From Stephania yunnanensis (lineage: Eukaryota > Streptophyta > Magnoliopsida > Ranunculales > Menispermaceae): DNA of 64,000 bases. The translations under genes and the position numbers were made by a program. This document shows, in pieces, positions 36,483 to 47,819 of the stretch. The notes under the pieces are model-generated. The model saw only the letters and a list, made by a program, of their open reading frames with translations. It was not told where the DNA came from and did no database searches. Location: positions 13,675,501 to 13,739,500 of the forward strand of contig CM077581.1 of the NCBI GenBank assembly GCA_039657365.1, in the 5' to 3' direction. Position 1 is the first letter of the stretch. Each line of letters opens with the position of its first letter.

Positions 36483-36596
36483 CCCATTTTTTCATACCGA
36501 AAAATGGGTAAGGGAGGTCCCAAACTCACTTTTCATACCCGAAAAGTGAGGGAGGGAGGCCCCAAGCTCATTTTCCATTCTTAGGAAATGGATGAG
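36483..36596 (+). repeat. 42-bp tandem hairpin array in LINE B leader
   Basis: Three units start exactly 42 bp apart (36483, 36525, 36567). Unit 1: cccattttt (36483-36491) pairs with aaaaatggg (36500-36508). Unit 2: ctcactttt (36525-36533) pairs with aaaagtgag (36542-36550). Unit 3: ctcat and tttcc (36567-36576) pair with ggaaa (36584-36588) and atgag (36592-36596) with a 3-nt bulge. Linkers of 16 nt (ggaggga.gccccaa type) separate them. Between units 1 and 2 two base pairs change on both sides (C-G to T-A, T-A to C-G), so the stems are conserved as structure. Confidence 0.85.
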
Positions 36597-36646
36597 GGCT
36601 GCAATAGGTTTACAGCCAGCGTAAAGCTTTTGTCACTTTTCATGAA

Positions 36647-37648
36647 ATGGATCAAACATATATAAATGTTGGGGCGTTCCCACCTAGCGACGCGCTGCAT
36701 CGGAGCCTGGGTGTAGTGAGAAATGAGCAAGGGTGTGTTTCACATCGCCGCCTGGGTGTGAAAAAAAATGAGCAAGGGTTCCCACACATAGGATGTGTGT
36801 GGGTAAAGAAGCTAGTCCCTTCACATCGTCGCCCAGATGTGAAAAAAAATGAGCAAGGGTTCCCACACAAAGGACGGGTGTGGGTAAAGAAGCTAGTTCA
36901 AAACAAAAACATAAACGAAAACAAAACCAAAATCATAGATACGAACACTAGATCTTTTAGACAAAATAGAAATAGAAAAGAAAAACAAATACAAATGGGA
37001 GAAAAAATTCATTTCGGAACATGGAACATAGGAACACTTATGGGGAAGTCAATAGAACTAGTAGATACCATGATTAGAAGGAGAGTCAATATTGCTTGCC
37101 TCCAAGAGACAAAATGGATAGGAGAAAAGAGTAGAGAAATAGGAAGCACAAGGTTTAAATTGTGGTACACTGGTATAGATAGAAAATGCAATGGAGTAGG
37201 AATTGTGGTGGATAATGATTATAAGGATAAGGTCGTAGAGGCTAAAAGAATGGGGGATAGATTGATTCTAGTTAAATTAATTATTGGAGACAAAAAACTG
37301 AACATACTTAGCGCATATGCACCACAAGTAGGATTAAGAGATAGCATCAAATGCAAGTTTCGGGATGATATGGATGGATTTATGCAGAGTATACCATTAG
37401 ATGAAAAGGTTTTTATTGGAGGAGATTTAAATGGGCATGTCGGGGTAAGTAACAATGGGTTTGAGAGAGTTCATGGAGGTTTTGGTTACAGTAATAGAAA
37501 TGAAGAAGGAGAATCAATTTTAGAATTCGCTTCAGCATATGATCTTGTCTTAGCAAATACTAGTTTTAGGAAGAGGGAGTCGCATATAATTACTTTTAGT
37601 AATGGTCATAACAAGAGTCAAATAGATTTTCTTTTAACAAAAAAATAG
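36647..37648 (+). pseudogene. LINE B endonuclease part of the polyprotein
   Basis: Open for 333 codons from ATG 36647. Residues 1-90 are a low-complexity leader encoded by the 81-bp repeats and may not be translated in the native element; a better start is M at about 36994 (MGEKIHFGTWNIGTL). The endonuclease/exonuclease/phosphatase fold is clear: GTWNIGTL, CLQETKW (catalytic Glu), AYAPQ, GGDLNGHVG (Asp/Asn) and SQIDFLL. It would nick target DNA to prime reverse transcription. The frame ends after DFLLTKK because an A-run at 37639-37645 is one base short relative to the downstream frame, which continues with CKVIPGE and TQHKL (the final His motif). Confidence 0.85.
36741..36900 (+). repeat. 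81-bp direct repeat at the start of LINE B ORF
   Basis: Two nearly identical units (36741-36820 and 36822-36900) begin cacatcg.cgcc and end aaagaagctagt; a partial third unit precedes them at about 36698-36740. In the open frame each encodes a HRR..VKKNEQGFPH..., VWVKKLV segment. Confidence 0.85.
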
Positions 37649-38404
37649 ATAGAAAACTATGTAGAGACTGCAAAGTAATACCCGGTGAAGCACTTACTAC
37701 CCAACATAAGTTAGTAGTACTTGATATTAAGCTAACACAATGGAATAATATGAATAAAAGAGTTAGCGACCCTAGAATAAAGTGGTGGAACCTAAAACAT
37801 AGTAAACAAGTAGAGTTTAGAGAAAAACTACTAAAGGAAAATGTTTGGAATCTTGACTTAGATGCTAATACAATGTGGCTAGAAATGAGTAGTTGCATAA
37901 GGAGGGTGGGATCAAACATATTAGGTATATCTAAGGGCTTGGGACCTCAAAAGAATTAAACATGGTGGTGGAATGAGGATGTCCAACGAGCAATTAAGAC
38001 TAAAAGAAAGATGTATAGGAAAATACTTAAGTGTCAAGATGAAGATGTGTACAATCAATATAGAGAAGCTAGAAAACAAGCTAAAAAGTAGTTAGTCAAG
38101 CTAAAACAAATTTCATGGAAGATCTATATACAAGGTTAGGTAATAGAGATGGCGAAAAAATATATATATATAGGCTAGCCAAATTAAGAGATAAAAAAAA
38201 CAAGATTTAAGTCATGTAAGAAGTATTAAGGACGAAAATCGAAATGTTTTAACGCGCGAGGAGGATATTAAGGAGAGATGGAGAAGTTACTTCGATAGTT
38301 TATTTAATGATGGCCAAGTTGATACTATAATAGATGAAAACCCACGCCAAGAAAGAAATGTAAACTATACATGCAATATTAGAATTGTAGAAGTTAAAGA
38401 GGCA
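37649..38404 (+). pseudogene. LINE B linker between endonuclease and RT
   Basis: It reads VIPGEALTTQHKL (end of the endonuclease), then NKRVSDPRIKWWNLKHSKQ and GISKGLGPQ. An in-frame TAA near 37957 follows where LINE A keeps KKETWWW, and another single-base loss near 38085 shifts the frame at EARKQAK. A short TA run near 38161-38170 matches the one in LINE A. The rest, to 38404, is present but out of frame. Confidence 0.75.
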
Positions 38405-39846
38405 TTGAAAAGAATGAAAATAGGGAAAACATGTGGCCTAGATGAAATACCCATAGAGGTTTGGAAATACTTAGGAGAAATCGGATTGACTTGGTTAACA
38501 AAACTTTTCAATAAAATTTTAAAATCAAAATGGATGCCAATGGATTTGAGAAGAAGCACGTTTGTGCCAATCTTCAAAAACAAAGGAGACATTCAAAGTT
38601 GCTCAAACTACCGAGGAATTAAATTTATGAGTCACACTATGAAACTGTGGGAGAGAATAATCGACAAAAGGCTAAGGAGAGAAACAACAATATCAGAGAA
38701 CCAATTTGGTTTCATGCCTGGGAGGTCAACTATGGAGGCCATTTTCCTTGTAAGACGATTGTTAGAAAAATATAGAGAAAAGAAAAATGATCTTCATTTG
38801 GTATTCGTAGATTTAGAAAAAGCATATGATAGGGTCTCTAGAGATGTTCTTTGGTGGGTTCTAGAAAGAAAAATAGTGCATGCTAGATACATAAACACTA
38901 TTAAGGATATGTATGATGGAGTAGTAACGAGTATAAAGACATTTGGAGGAGCTACAAAAGAATTTCCCATTACGATAGGACTACATCAAGGATGGGCTTT
39001 AAGCCCATATCTATTTACTTTAGTTATGGATTAACTAACTAGACATATTCAAGAGGATATACCATGGTGTATGTTATTTGCAGATGATATTGTCTTAGTG
39101 GATGAAACCAAAGATGGAGTAAATAGGAAATTAGAACTCTAGAGGAATACATTAGAATCTAAAGGCTTTAAGTTGAGTAGGACGAAAACTGAATACATGC
39201 ATGCTTGTGAGTTTGGAAACACTAGACATCGAGATGACGGAGTGGTAAAATTAGGGGAAGTAGAAGTTCCTAAGGTAAACCACTTTAGATACCTAGGATC
39301 GATCATACAAAATGAAGGTAACATTGAAAATGATGTCACACATAGAATTCAAGCTGGATGGAAGAAATGGCGGAGTGCAACAGGGGTGATTTGTGATCGA
39401 CATGTTCCTACTAAGTTAAAAGGAAAATTTTATAGGACCGCAATTAGGTCAGCTATGCTCTATGGAAGTGAATGTTGGGCGGTAAAGCAACAACAATTAT
39501 ATAAAGTGAACGTAGCAGAAATGAGGATGCTTAGGTGGATGTATGGTAAAACTCGTAAAGATAGAATAAGAAATATAGAAATTCAAAGACAAGTAGCACC
39601 AATTGATACAAAGATTAGAGAAGGGCGGTTGCGATGGTTTGGTCACCTGCAAAGATGGCCTACAAATGCCCCAACTAGAAAACTTGACTCAATAGAAACT
39701 ATAGAAATTCAACGAGGTAGGGGCAGACCAAAGTTAACATGGGATGCATTAATTAAAAGGGATTTGAATGGTTTGCAAAGCTCACCATCAATTGCACTTA
39801 ATCGAGCACAATGGAAAAGTTTGATATATGTAGCCGACCCCAGTTA
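38405..39846 (+). pseudogene. LINE B reverse transcriptase
   Basis: Two long open pieces (38405-39034 and 39173-39846) are separated by in-frame stops (TAA at 39032, TAG near 39140). RT motifs in order: KTCGLDEIPIEVWK, FVPIFKNKGD...NYRGI, QFGFMPGRSTMEAIF, FVDLEKAYDRV, GLHQGWALSPYLFTLV and MLFADDIVLV (catalytic F-A-D-D intact, about 39075-39100). The C-terminal part has FRYLGSI, GSECWAVK, EMRMLRWM and a RLRWFGHLQR block, typical of RTE/BovB-like plant LINEs, ending VADPS and TAA. It would copy LINE RNA at the nick. Catalytic residues survive, but the stops prevent a full product. Confidence 0.85.
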
Positions 39847-39862
39847 ATTTAGGACTGAGGCT

Positions 39863-39885
39863 ATGTTGTTGTTGTTGTTATTGTT
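39863..39885 (+). repeat. (TTG)n tail of LINE B
   Basis: About seven ttg units with one tta variant follow ggctatg and end at the target duplication. Far shorter than the tail of LINE A. Confidence 0.9.
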
Positions 39886-39899
39886 GTTCTTGATGAATT

Positions 39900-41150
39900 G
39901 TGATCGCTCATCATCCATCATCTTCATGGCTTGCTTCACTCCTTCCATTTCTTTCTCGTGTTTCTCGCAACATTTCCTATTGCTTATGTCCATGGCTTGG
40001 AAGTACTTCTCAATTGACTTCATTGAAGTCATCTTTTCACTCTACCCTAACTTCCCCTGTTGGACTTGTTGATCGAATCCTTAAGGTAACTTCAGTGCAT
40101 TATCAGGATTTCCATAAGAGAAGTTCGGGTTGTTGTTGTTATATCCTTGATAATAGCATCGAGGAGTCATTTCTCTCAGCTTAAAGTTGTTTTCGTAGCC
40201 TTGTTTGTTCATAAAGTCGATGTCCTCATACTCTATTCCCTATTGTATGCCCATTTGGTTAACCACTGTGCCTTGGTGATTAATTGGTTATTAAACTATT
40301 TATGTACCTTGGTGTCTCATTTGAAGTTTCACCATTTGAATGCTCACATTTGATAGTTGCGCCATAATTGTAGCTTACGAGTCAATCTCATATGCCCCTA
40401 CTAGTTTCCTTACTGTGGAATGAATATTGGCTGTAGAATTTTGAGACATAAGATCAATGAGATCCAATGTTCAATCCTCATCCTTGGTCGATAGTGAACC
40501 ACCTACTTCGGTATCTACTAGTGTTCTCGTGTTGTGGTTCATCCCATAGTAAAAAAATCTAGAGTTGCACCCATTTCACATATATGTGTCTCGAACATCA
40601 TCTCATCGGCAACTCTTTAAGTCTTTCCCAAGCTTCTCCAAGAGACAAGGTGTCTTCCCACTTGAACTGGTTGATTTCTAGTTTCCTTTCACTGACCTTC
40701 ACCAGGGTAAAGAATTTGTCAGAAAATATTTCATTAAATTCACCCATGAGGTCATACTCCCTGCATTCAACCTTTAAAACTAAGATTAGGATTTTCTACC
40801 CAATTAGAATGGGAAAAGTCTCACCCTAATCACCTTATTTTTAACTCTGGTGATATACACAGTATCGTGCTTCTCCAAGAAATTATCAACATGTGAAACT
40901 GGATCTTCATTAGATAGCCCATTGAATATGCTATTTTACACCATGTTTATCAAAGACGGTCTCAGTTCGAACTCAATGATTTTGGCTGGAAACCTCATCA
41001 CTCTGTTGTAAGTCTCCTAAACTTCTGGCTTGAATTAGTCACGAATGCATCTCTGTCCTTGGGCTCTGTCCTGCACTACCAGATCACTTGCGGGTTGGTT
41101 ATTCCCGCAACCCTGTTGTTGGTTTCTTTCTTGCTTCTCAACCATCTTGA
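39900..41150 (-). pseudogene. Athila-type gag pseudogene (element B)
   Basis: The minus-strand reading from about 41143 gives MVEKQERNQQQ, then PAKIIEFELRPSLINMV, SNEDPVSHVDNFLEKHDT, VIRVRLFPF and MTSWVNL, with many stops. This is the Athila/Tat gag order (F.LKP.LI..V, EDP..H...FLE.CDT, RLFPFSL). The distal end, 40032-39900, encodes a coiled, charged tail (KCCEKHEKEMEGVKQAMKMM) and is split from the protease side by LINE B. It is about as decayed as the gag in A; only short frames stay open. Confidence 0.7.
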
Positions 41151-41394
41151 TTCCTTTTATTTCCTTCATTGGTTTTGTCAATCTCAGGGTTGTAAGGCAT
41201 TAGTTCATTCTTTCCTTTGATATGCATGCACTAGTTACCCCTGAAAATAAAACACAAAAGATCAAGAATATAAAGTCAAACTTGAGACTTAAGCCTTTTG
41301 TTTTTATTTTTGTCTTTATAAACTGAAAATAAAGTACTTAAAATAAAACTTAGCAACTTTTCAAACTAATCAAGTAATACTAAGTGGCTACATA

Positions 41395-41412
41395 TCCCCG
41401 GCAACGATGCCA
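41395..41412 (-). promoter_or_regulatory. Primer binding site of Athila B (tRNA-Asp type)
   Basis: On the minus strand this reads tggcatcgttgccgggga, two changes from the tRNA-Asp primer tggcgccgttgccgggga. It lies six bases from the LTR edge. Confidence 0.85.
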
Positions 41413-41418
41413 AAAACT

Positions 41419-42750
41419 TGATGTGTATGTCATAAGTATAACAGCTCGCTTGTAGTAATTGTGCAATCAACTTTTGTTGACTATGGATATCATCCTCAAG
41501 GAAAGGTTTTTGCACTAGTTAAATACATATTTAACTTTGAATTATTGCTAAAGAAATCCATTTTTTTAAGCAATGAAATTATATGCTTATCAAATACTTT
41601 TATATCTTAATATATTGTGTGCAATACCTAATTAGAATAGATAAACTTCCTTCAAATCCACTTTAACCCACTATCATAACAGAAAATATTCTAATGTGCA
41701 AACTAGAACTCTACCTATTGGTGCGAATAATGTAAGCTCCACATTGCTTTAATGTCCAAAATATTTAGATTCATAACCAACTAGTTTTTCTATCCTTGCC
41801 TCCCTAATCGACCACTATCTATTGATGTTGTGTATTTTATGGTTGTATCATTCATGTTCAGCTTAAAAGCTTCAATGGCCATGATAACTTCTAAAACCTA
41901 ATATCAATAAGCATGTGATCAAGATGTCTATATATAGGATTACACTTAGAATCAATACAAGTTCTAATCATTACACTTTTTTATATTTATATTCTACTCA
42001 TGTTCATAGCATTCATACCATAGGATCCATTAATCCCTATGATTAATAGACTACTCACACTTCATTGAGACATACGTATAACAATTCATAATCGAAGTCA
42101 TTGAAATCAGAGATGAATATAAATATATTACCTTCAATTAAACTAATGAAACCTAACTAGAATTTCAAAATAGTATTCTTCAATGTTTTCTCCATACAAA
42201 TATTCTTAATACTCAAAATGAAAATAAACTTACGCAAAAATACTCTAATGGCTGCTTCTCTATGATATGTGGTGAGTTTACCACATCTTAACATCTAGTT
42301 ATACTTCCTAATAACAATTAGAAACCTACTTTACAATTTCACTCAAAATAAAGCCATAACTTTTTAATTTTTTCCAATCCGGCGTTGTTACTTATCCCCT
42401 GGCGTCGTGTGTCTTGTGCCACAAGTGCGCCATGTTATGTGTGCAATTCTTTATCTCATGCGACCTCAGTGCCCTGCCTTAAGTACCTAGCACCGAGCCT
42501 ACTACCTTGATTTCTTCATTTTTCCTACTCTCACACACCATACCTAAGTCCTCCATGATGTACCTTATGCTCCCACAGCTACTTTCATGGGTTTTTGCTC
42601 AGTTTCTTCTCATTTTTTCTCATTTCCTTCCTTTACACCTTAATTACCTGAAAATGCATAAACACCATTAATTAGAGCTCGGTTAGGGGTATTTATACTA
42701 AATATACTACTAAACTAACTTTATATATAAGTCTAAATAATCACTTATCA
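41419..42750 (-). repeat. Athila B 5' LTR
   Basis: It starts tgatgtgtatgtcataagtat and ends aataatcacttatca; 1332 bp, same family as the LTRs of A and C. It contains a more GC-rich part near 42370-42510 also seen in C (20520-20690, inverted) but not in A. No partner LTR is left at the other end of B. Confidence 0.85.
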
Positions 42751-43106
42751 AGCATCCTAATTAAGTGTCAGTTTTTGTACTTCACGAGCAAGATTTTGAA
42801 GCGTGCAAGGTAAATAAACCCACGAGAAACACACCTTAAACATTTATTTCTTGTTCATTTCCGTTCATAGTTGATGTATGGTTGAAATGGCTATCCTTGA
42901 TATTTTGTCGTGTCATTTGGTTGTGTGGTTGTTAAATCGTATCACGTGTACCCGAGCCCTCGGTGAATGGCGATTTGAGCTACTACTTCACTAAACGTAC
43001 GAATGGGTCATGGTTTTAGGCCCACCACCGAGAGGACTAGGTGATGGAGCAATGAATGCACTCACTAGAGGGATCCTAGTATACCGAAGTGTGATCTAGT
43101 TAGTCA
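42751..43106. mobile_element. Gypsy LTR fragment left of the isolated Copia LTR
   Basis: No gene. The sequence style (caagattttgaagcgtgcaagg...aataaac, a gggtcatgg...ccgaag block) resembles the inner parts of the chromovirus LTRs elsewhere in the window, for example 51440-51530 inverted. It is probably one LTR with 44465-45180, split by the Copia LTR. Confidence 0.4.
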
Positions 43107-44464
43107 TGTTGAGTTTTGGGGTTCATATGCAGCGGAAAGTTCAAAACAATTTTAAAGAGCCCCAACATGATCGCAAATAAGTTCGATTAAACTAGATCTA
43201 CAAAAGTAAACCGTACCTTAATCCGTGATTTCCTTCTCTAATTGTTCGATCTTCAAGACGTTTAAGCGTGCATCCTCTATCAGAAATCCACACAGAAACG
43301 ATGACTACAATTTAGAGTGTTGGCCCTAAAAGAGATAGAAAACATTTTTCTTTCTCTCCCAAAATATAGAGAACTCAAAAATGGCAAAAAGAGATATTCT
43401 TTGTTTTAGGGTGTCATCCTCTTTTATATGTATATATAAGCCCTCACTTAAAATCTATTTGTAATACAACTATTGTATTTTTTGTAGTTTACGTAAATTA
43501 CACATATGCCCTTATTAATAAGTTATCATACAACGAATCATAAGGGCTTGATGTCATGAATTTTATCATATAAAATTTGTTACTATGGACCAATTGAAAT
43601 TGCGCAAAGCCATTCTTTATATGTGGCCTAATAGGTTCATGCAACGTTGGTATTGAACTAAAACCATTTTTGTACACAAGTCGTAAGCGGTCTCTAGCAA
43701 GGCATTATGACTACCTAAGTAGCATGGATATCAAAATGGATACAACCTAATGAATAACATATATCATATATTTTTGTCGTGCGATATCATTTGACTAAAC
43801 ATAATGCATGAAAAGTCACTCTTAATGTTCAATCGTACTAAACTCGATCTTTAGATAGATTGAAAACATCCAAGTGATATTGATCATATCAATTCACATG
43901 GACTTAGCCATTATCAGTCTATAATATCGACGGATCCACAGATATCTCCCTCTATATGATAGGGACAAATTTTATCTCGATTACACACCTTCGCACATTA
44001 TTTACATAGTAACCAATTTTTATAATCATTCATTTGATTGTGTCAAATTACTATGATCCTAATGTTGACGTCTTAAGTAATTTCAAATCGTATGACTAAA
44101 TGATATAGCTATCATGAGTAACACCTATGACTAAATTCATGTGGTGTTCTCATAGCGAGTAAGTCCAATAACTTTTTCCTACCAAGTACTCATGATCTCA
44201 ATTCGTAACCCTATATGTATGATCATCACATGACCATCAATCAATCAAGATTCACACTAGTCATAATTCATTGTTGTTCATAGTATAATGACCGACTATG
44301 ACATTTAATATATTTTAACAAATACCCATGGATTTTATTATAAGGTAAACATGCAATCACTTATAATAAAATAGCAAACGAGAACATTTATTTTATTAAC
44401 TAAAATTATAATATAAACAACATTTGTAGATTGACCTAAGGCACGTGCCCCAATAAGCCCAAGA
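43107..44464 (-). mobile_element. Isolated Copia LTR (H family)
   Basis: About 1.36 kb matching the LTR at 45534-47200 in reverse orientation (without the MITE present there). The left end tgttgagttttggggttcatatg is the reverse complement of the LTR 3' end; the right end gcacgtgccccaata matches the LTR start with CA changed to TA. No primer site or internal sequence adjoins either side, so it looks like a solo LTR. Flanks agtca (43102-43106) and agccc (44465-44469) do not form a convincing target duplication. Confidence 0.75.
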
Positions 44465-45451
44465 TGGGTACAAGCGTGCCATTTGTTTTCTAGATTATCT
44501 GATTGTATGCGATGCTTCGTACATCTGTTTACTATTTACTACATGTTCCATTTATCATTGCTATTAGAGCTACTGAATGCTTGGTGGTTTTCTTTGGGAT
44601 TTTACTCACTGGAACTCGTTTCTCTTATAGTTGCGAGTTGCAAATTCTTCTACGAGTAAAGGCGAGGGGATCTTAGGCGACAATCTTTGACCGCCTTTTG
44701 TCGAGGACTTACTCGTAAGTGCTTATTTTTGTATATTTATGTTTTAACTACGGGATATAGGGACTTGAGAGACATATGTACATATAAATATACCAATAGT
44801 CCTTATATTTTGTCGCCTTACATGCATGTTACTTTACTTTCGGGTTTTCCACTTTAGAATTGGTATTGTGAATATGAAAACACTCGTAAATGCTATTTTT
44901 TACATTTGAAGACTTCCGCTAAATTTATCATTTAACACATGTAAGGCATTTTAAAAATCTTATTGAATTGACTAAGTTAATGCACAAACTGGAATAATTG
45001 GTTATCTCCATAATAAGATATGACAAAGTAACATAAAAATTGAGAAACGATGGCGTAAGAATGGACACCAGCGAGGTCTGAGACCCACGACACACCAACT
45101 CACCTAGATCGACAGGCTCGGGGCGCGTGGCCACCATACTTTCTCTCATGTACTTTGCAATTTTCTCCACAATACATGTGCATTAACTTTTTTTACTGAT
45201 GTGGTTGTAGATACTGTGGTTGGCCCATTTTCTAATAGTTCCCTGCAGCTTTTCTTTGCATTTTCTTCTAATCAACTTCATTTTTTTTTGTTTGGTTTGT
45301 CTAAGTTCAATTAGATCAAATAAATCTTTTGTGGTTAATATGATCTTCCATCATCAATTGCCAAATTGAATAATTTGAAGAAGTCAACTCTCCTTTAAGC
45401 ACTCTTCTCCACCATTTCTCTTAGTTTCTCCTCTCTTAGTGACTGGAGAGT
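44465..45451. other. Gypsy LTR-like fragment and unassigned DNA
   Basis: 44465-44900 again has chromovirus LTR style (gaggactactcgtaag-like segment, then a catgcatgttactttac block). 45000-45180 holds a more GC-rich piece with an open frame on minus (44928-45170) that I cannot assign. No gene is supported. Confidence 0.35.

Positions 45452-45531
<80 letters not shown>
45452..45531. repeat. (CT)n microsatellite
   Basis: About 40 perfect ct units immediately before the Copia H LTR. Confidence 0.97.
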
Positions 45532-45533
<2 letters not shown>

Positions 45534-45534
<1 letters not shown>

Positions 45535-47200
45535 GTTAGGGCATATGCCCTGGGTCAATCTACAAACATTGTTTATCTTATAAATTTAGTTAATAAAATA
45601 GAGGTTTTCATTTTCTAATTTATTATAAGTGATTCCATGTTTACCTTATAATAAGATCTATAGGTTTGTTGTACTCCCTCCCTTTCTTTATAACTTACTT
45701 TTTAGCCATTTTGGAGTATTTCACAATATGTGTCATTTGATAGTTTCAATAAACATTAGGTACTTAATTGACTTATATACCATTCATAGAAAAAGAAAAT
45801 CTATTAATTGCACATTAATAGCTAGCGTATGTAGAAATTGTGGGATTATGAAAGATAAAGGGTGATTTAGTCATTTAACTGTCACTTTCTCCTCATTTAA
45901 GATAATTAAATGAATTTATTAAAAATTGTGAACAACCTTAAAACGACAATTATATAGAAATATAGGAAGTAATATCCTAAATGTCCCTAATCGATCATTA
46001 TACTGGAAATTGTAATGAATTAAGACTAATGTGAATCTAGATTGATGGTCATGTGAAGATCATGCGCGTAGAAATATGAATCGAGATGATGAGTACTTGT
46101 TAAGGAACAAGGTACTAGACCGACCCGCTACTTGAACACCACATAGATTAAGTCATAGATGTTACTCATGATAGGTATATCATTTAGTTCTTCGACTTAA
46201 GATTACCATAGACTTTAATATTATGAGCATGGTAATTTGGCACATCAAATGTTGTCCTTAATCGGACGATTATAAAGATTGTGATTGGTTACCATTTGAA
46301 TAATATGTGAAGATGTGTAATCAAGATAGAGTTTGTCCGTCTCATGTAGAAAGATATCAATGCATTCCTTGATAAGTTAGGTTGTTAAATGGCCAAATCC
46401 AAGTAAATTGATATGATGAATGTCACTTGGATGATTTCGGTCTACCTAAATATTGAGACTAGTACGATTGAACATTAAGGGTGAATTTCCATACTTCATG
46501 TTTAATCAAAGGATATCGCACGACAAAAGGATATGATATATGTTATTCATTAGATTGTATTAATTTTGATATTCATGTTACTTTGGTAGTCATAATGTCT
46601 TGCTAGAGACCGTTTATAACTTGTGTACCAAAATAGTTTTGGTTCACTACCAATGTCGCATGAATCTATTTGGTCGCATACAAAGAATGGCTTTGCAAGA
46701 CTTCAATTGGTCCAAAGTAATGAATTTTATATGATCAAGCTCATGACATAAAAGCCCTTACAATTTATTATATAATAACTTATCAATAGGGGCGCTTATG
46801 TAATTTTCTTGAATTGCCTAAATACAATAGTTGTATTATAAATAGATTTTTTTAAGTGAGCTTACCTACACATATAAATAGAGGTTGAAACAACAAAACG
46901 AATTAAGATTTCATGTTTTTGCTATTTTCAAATTCTCTAAATTTTGGGAAAGAAAGAAAAATGATTTTCTCTCTCTTGGAGCTAGCACTTTAAATTGTTG
47001 TCACCGTTCATATGTGGGTTTCTGATAAGGGACGTGTGCTTAAACATCTTGGAGATTGGACAATCAGATAAGGAAAATCACGGATTATGGTATGATTTAC
47101 TTTTGTAGATTTAGTTTAATGGAACTTATTTTCGATCATGTTGGGGTTTTTCGAAAATTGTTTTGAATTTTTCAATGCATATGAACCCCAAAACCCAACA
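45534..47200 (+). repeat. Copia H 5' LTR
   Basis: It starts agttagggcatatgccc (first T of the usual TGTT changed to A) and ends aaaacccaaca. Without the MITE it is about 1.37 kb, equal to the inverted copy at 43107-44464. Near its end, gggaaagaaagaaaaatgattttctctctc and ttctgataaggg segments match all three copies. Confidence 0.85.
45674..45969. mobile_element. Stowaway-like MITE in Copia H 5' LTR
   Basis: 296 bp with inverted ends ctccctccctttctttataa and (from the right, inverted) cttcctatatttctatataa, flanked by TA on each side (45672-45673, 45970-45971). End sequence, size and TA duplication are those of Stowaway MITEs of the Tc1/mariner type. The inverted LTR copy at 43107-44464 lacks it, giving an empty-site comparison. 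It has no gene; the internal open frame is not coding. Confidence 0.85.
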
Positions 47201-47201
47201 G

Positions 47202-47214
47202 TGATATCAGAACC
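47202..47214 (+). promoter_or_regulatory. Primer binding site of Copia H
   Basis: tgatatcagaacc, two changes from tggtatcagagcc, lies one base after the LTR end. Confidence 0.75.
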
Positions 47215-47819
47215 TTAGGCTCGGTTCTATTAAATGTTTGAATCTTTTTTTATGTATATATAATATATGTGTGAAAACATGATCTTGATTAATGAATATA
47301 TGATGTGCATATAGATTATGTGATGATTGTTATCTAGAATCGATTTTAAAGGATCTCAATTCATATATTTGATACATACACACGATTTGATTCAATGATA
47401 GAATTTATGTTTAGAATATTTCGATTAACATATGTTTTAATATTGAACGATTCGAATTTTGTATGTTCACATTGTAGAAGTCATGTTTAGGTTAATGCGA
47501 TTCTGGTGTTGAATACATAGTTCGCTTTTGTTCAATAATTATGTATTTCTCAATTATATAAATCATCATTAGGTTAATATGATTAATTTAATATGATTAT
47601 GGTGTTAAATGCATGATCGTGAGACTGGTCCTGACAATCATGCTCCTAATATTGAAGTCTATGGTAATCTTAAGTAGAATGACTAAATATTATACCTATT
47701 ATAAGTAACACCTAACAAACAAAAACTTTTGTTTTATTAACTAAAATTATAAGATAAATTATGTTTGTAGATTAACCAAGGCACATGCCCCTACAGATTC
47801 TACAACAGAACGGCTGAGT

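Larger units (their letters stand above)
36409..39885 (+). mobile_element. LINE B, nearly full-length RTE-type LINE
   Basis: 3.5 kb, plus strand, inserted in Athila B with a target duplication of about 16 bp. Order: a 5' leader with the gccggtcccaagtccggataaagg block, a three-unit hairpin array (36483-36596), an 81-bp tandem repeat (36741-36900), an apurinic-type endonuclease, linker, reverse transcriptase with F-A-D-D, and a (TTG)n tail. The single-ORF layout with N-terminal endonuclease, short length and simple-repeat tail are those of plant RTE elements. At least four frameshifts or stops make it inactive, but the presence of the 5' leader means it is not 5'-truncated like LINE A. Confidence 0.85.
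33282..42750 (-). mobile_element. Athila-like Ty3/Gypsy element B, left end missing
   Basis: This minus-strand relative of element A has a 5' LTR (41419-42750), tRNA-Asp primer site, broken gag, protease and downstream ORF in the same order. Its left end at 33282 meets the LTR of element D, and the 3' noncoding part and 3' LTR are not seen. LINE B (36409-39885) is inserted within the distal part of gag, and removing it restores the sequence order seen in A. As in A, no RT, RNase H or integrase lies between protease and the downstream ORF. Confidence 0.8.
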
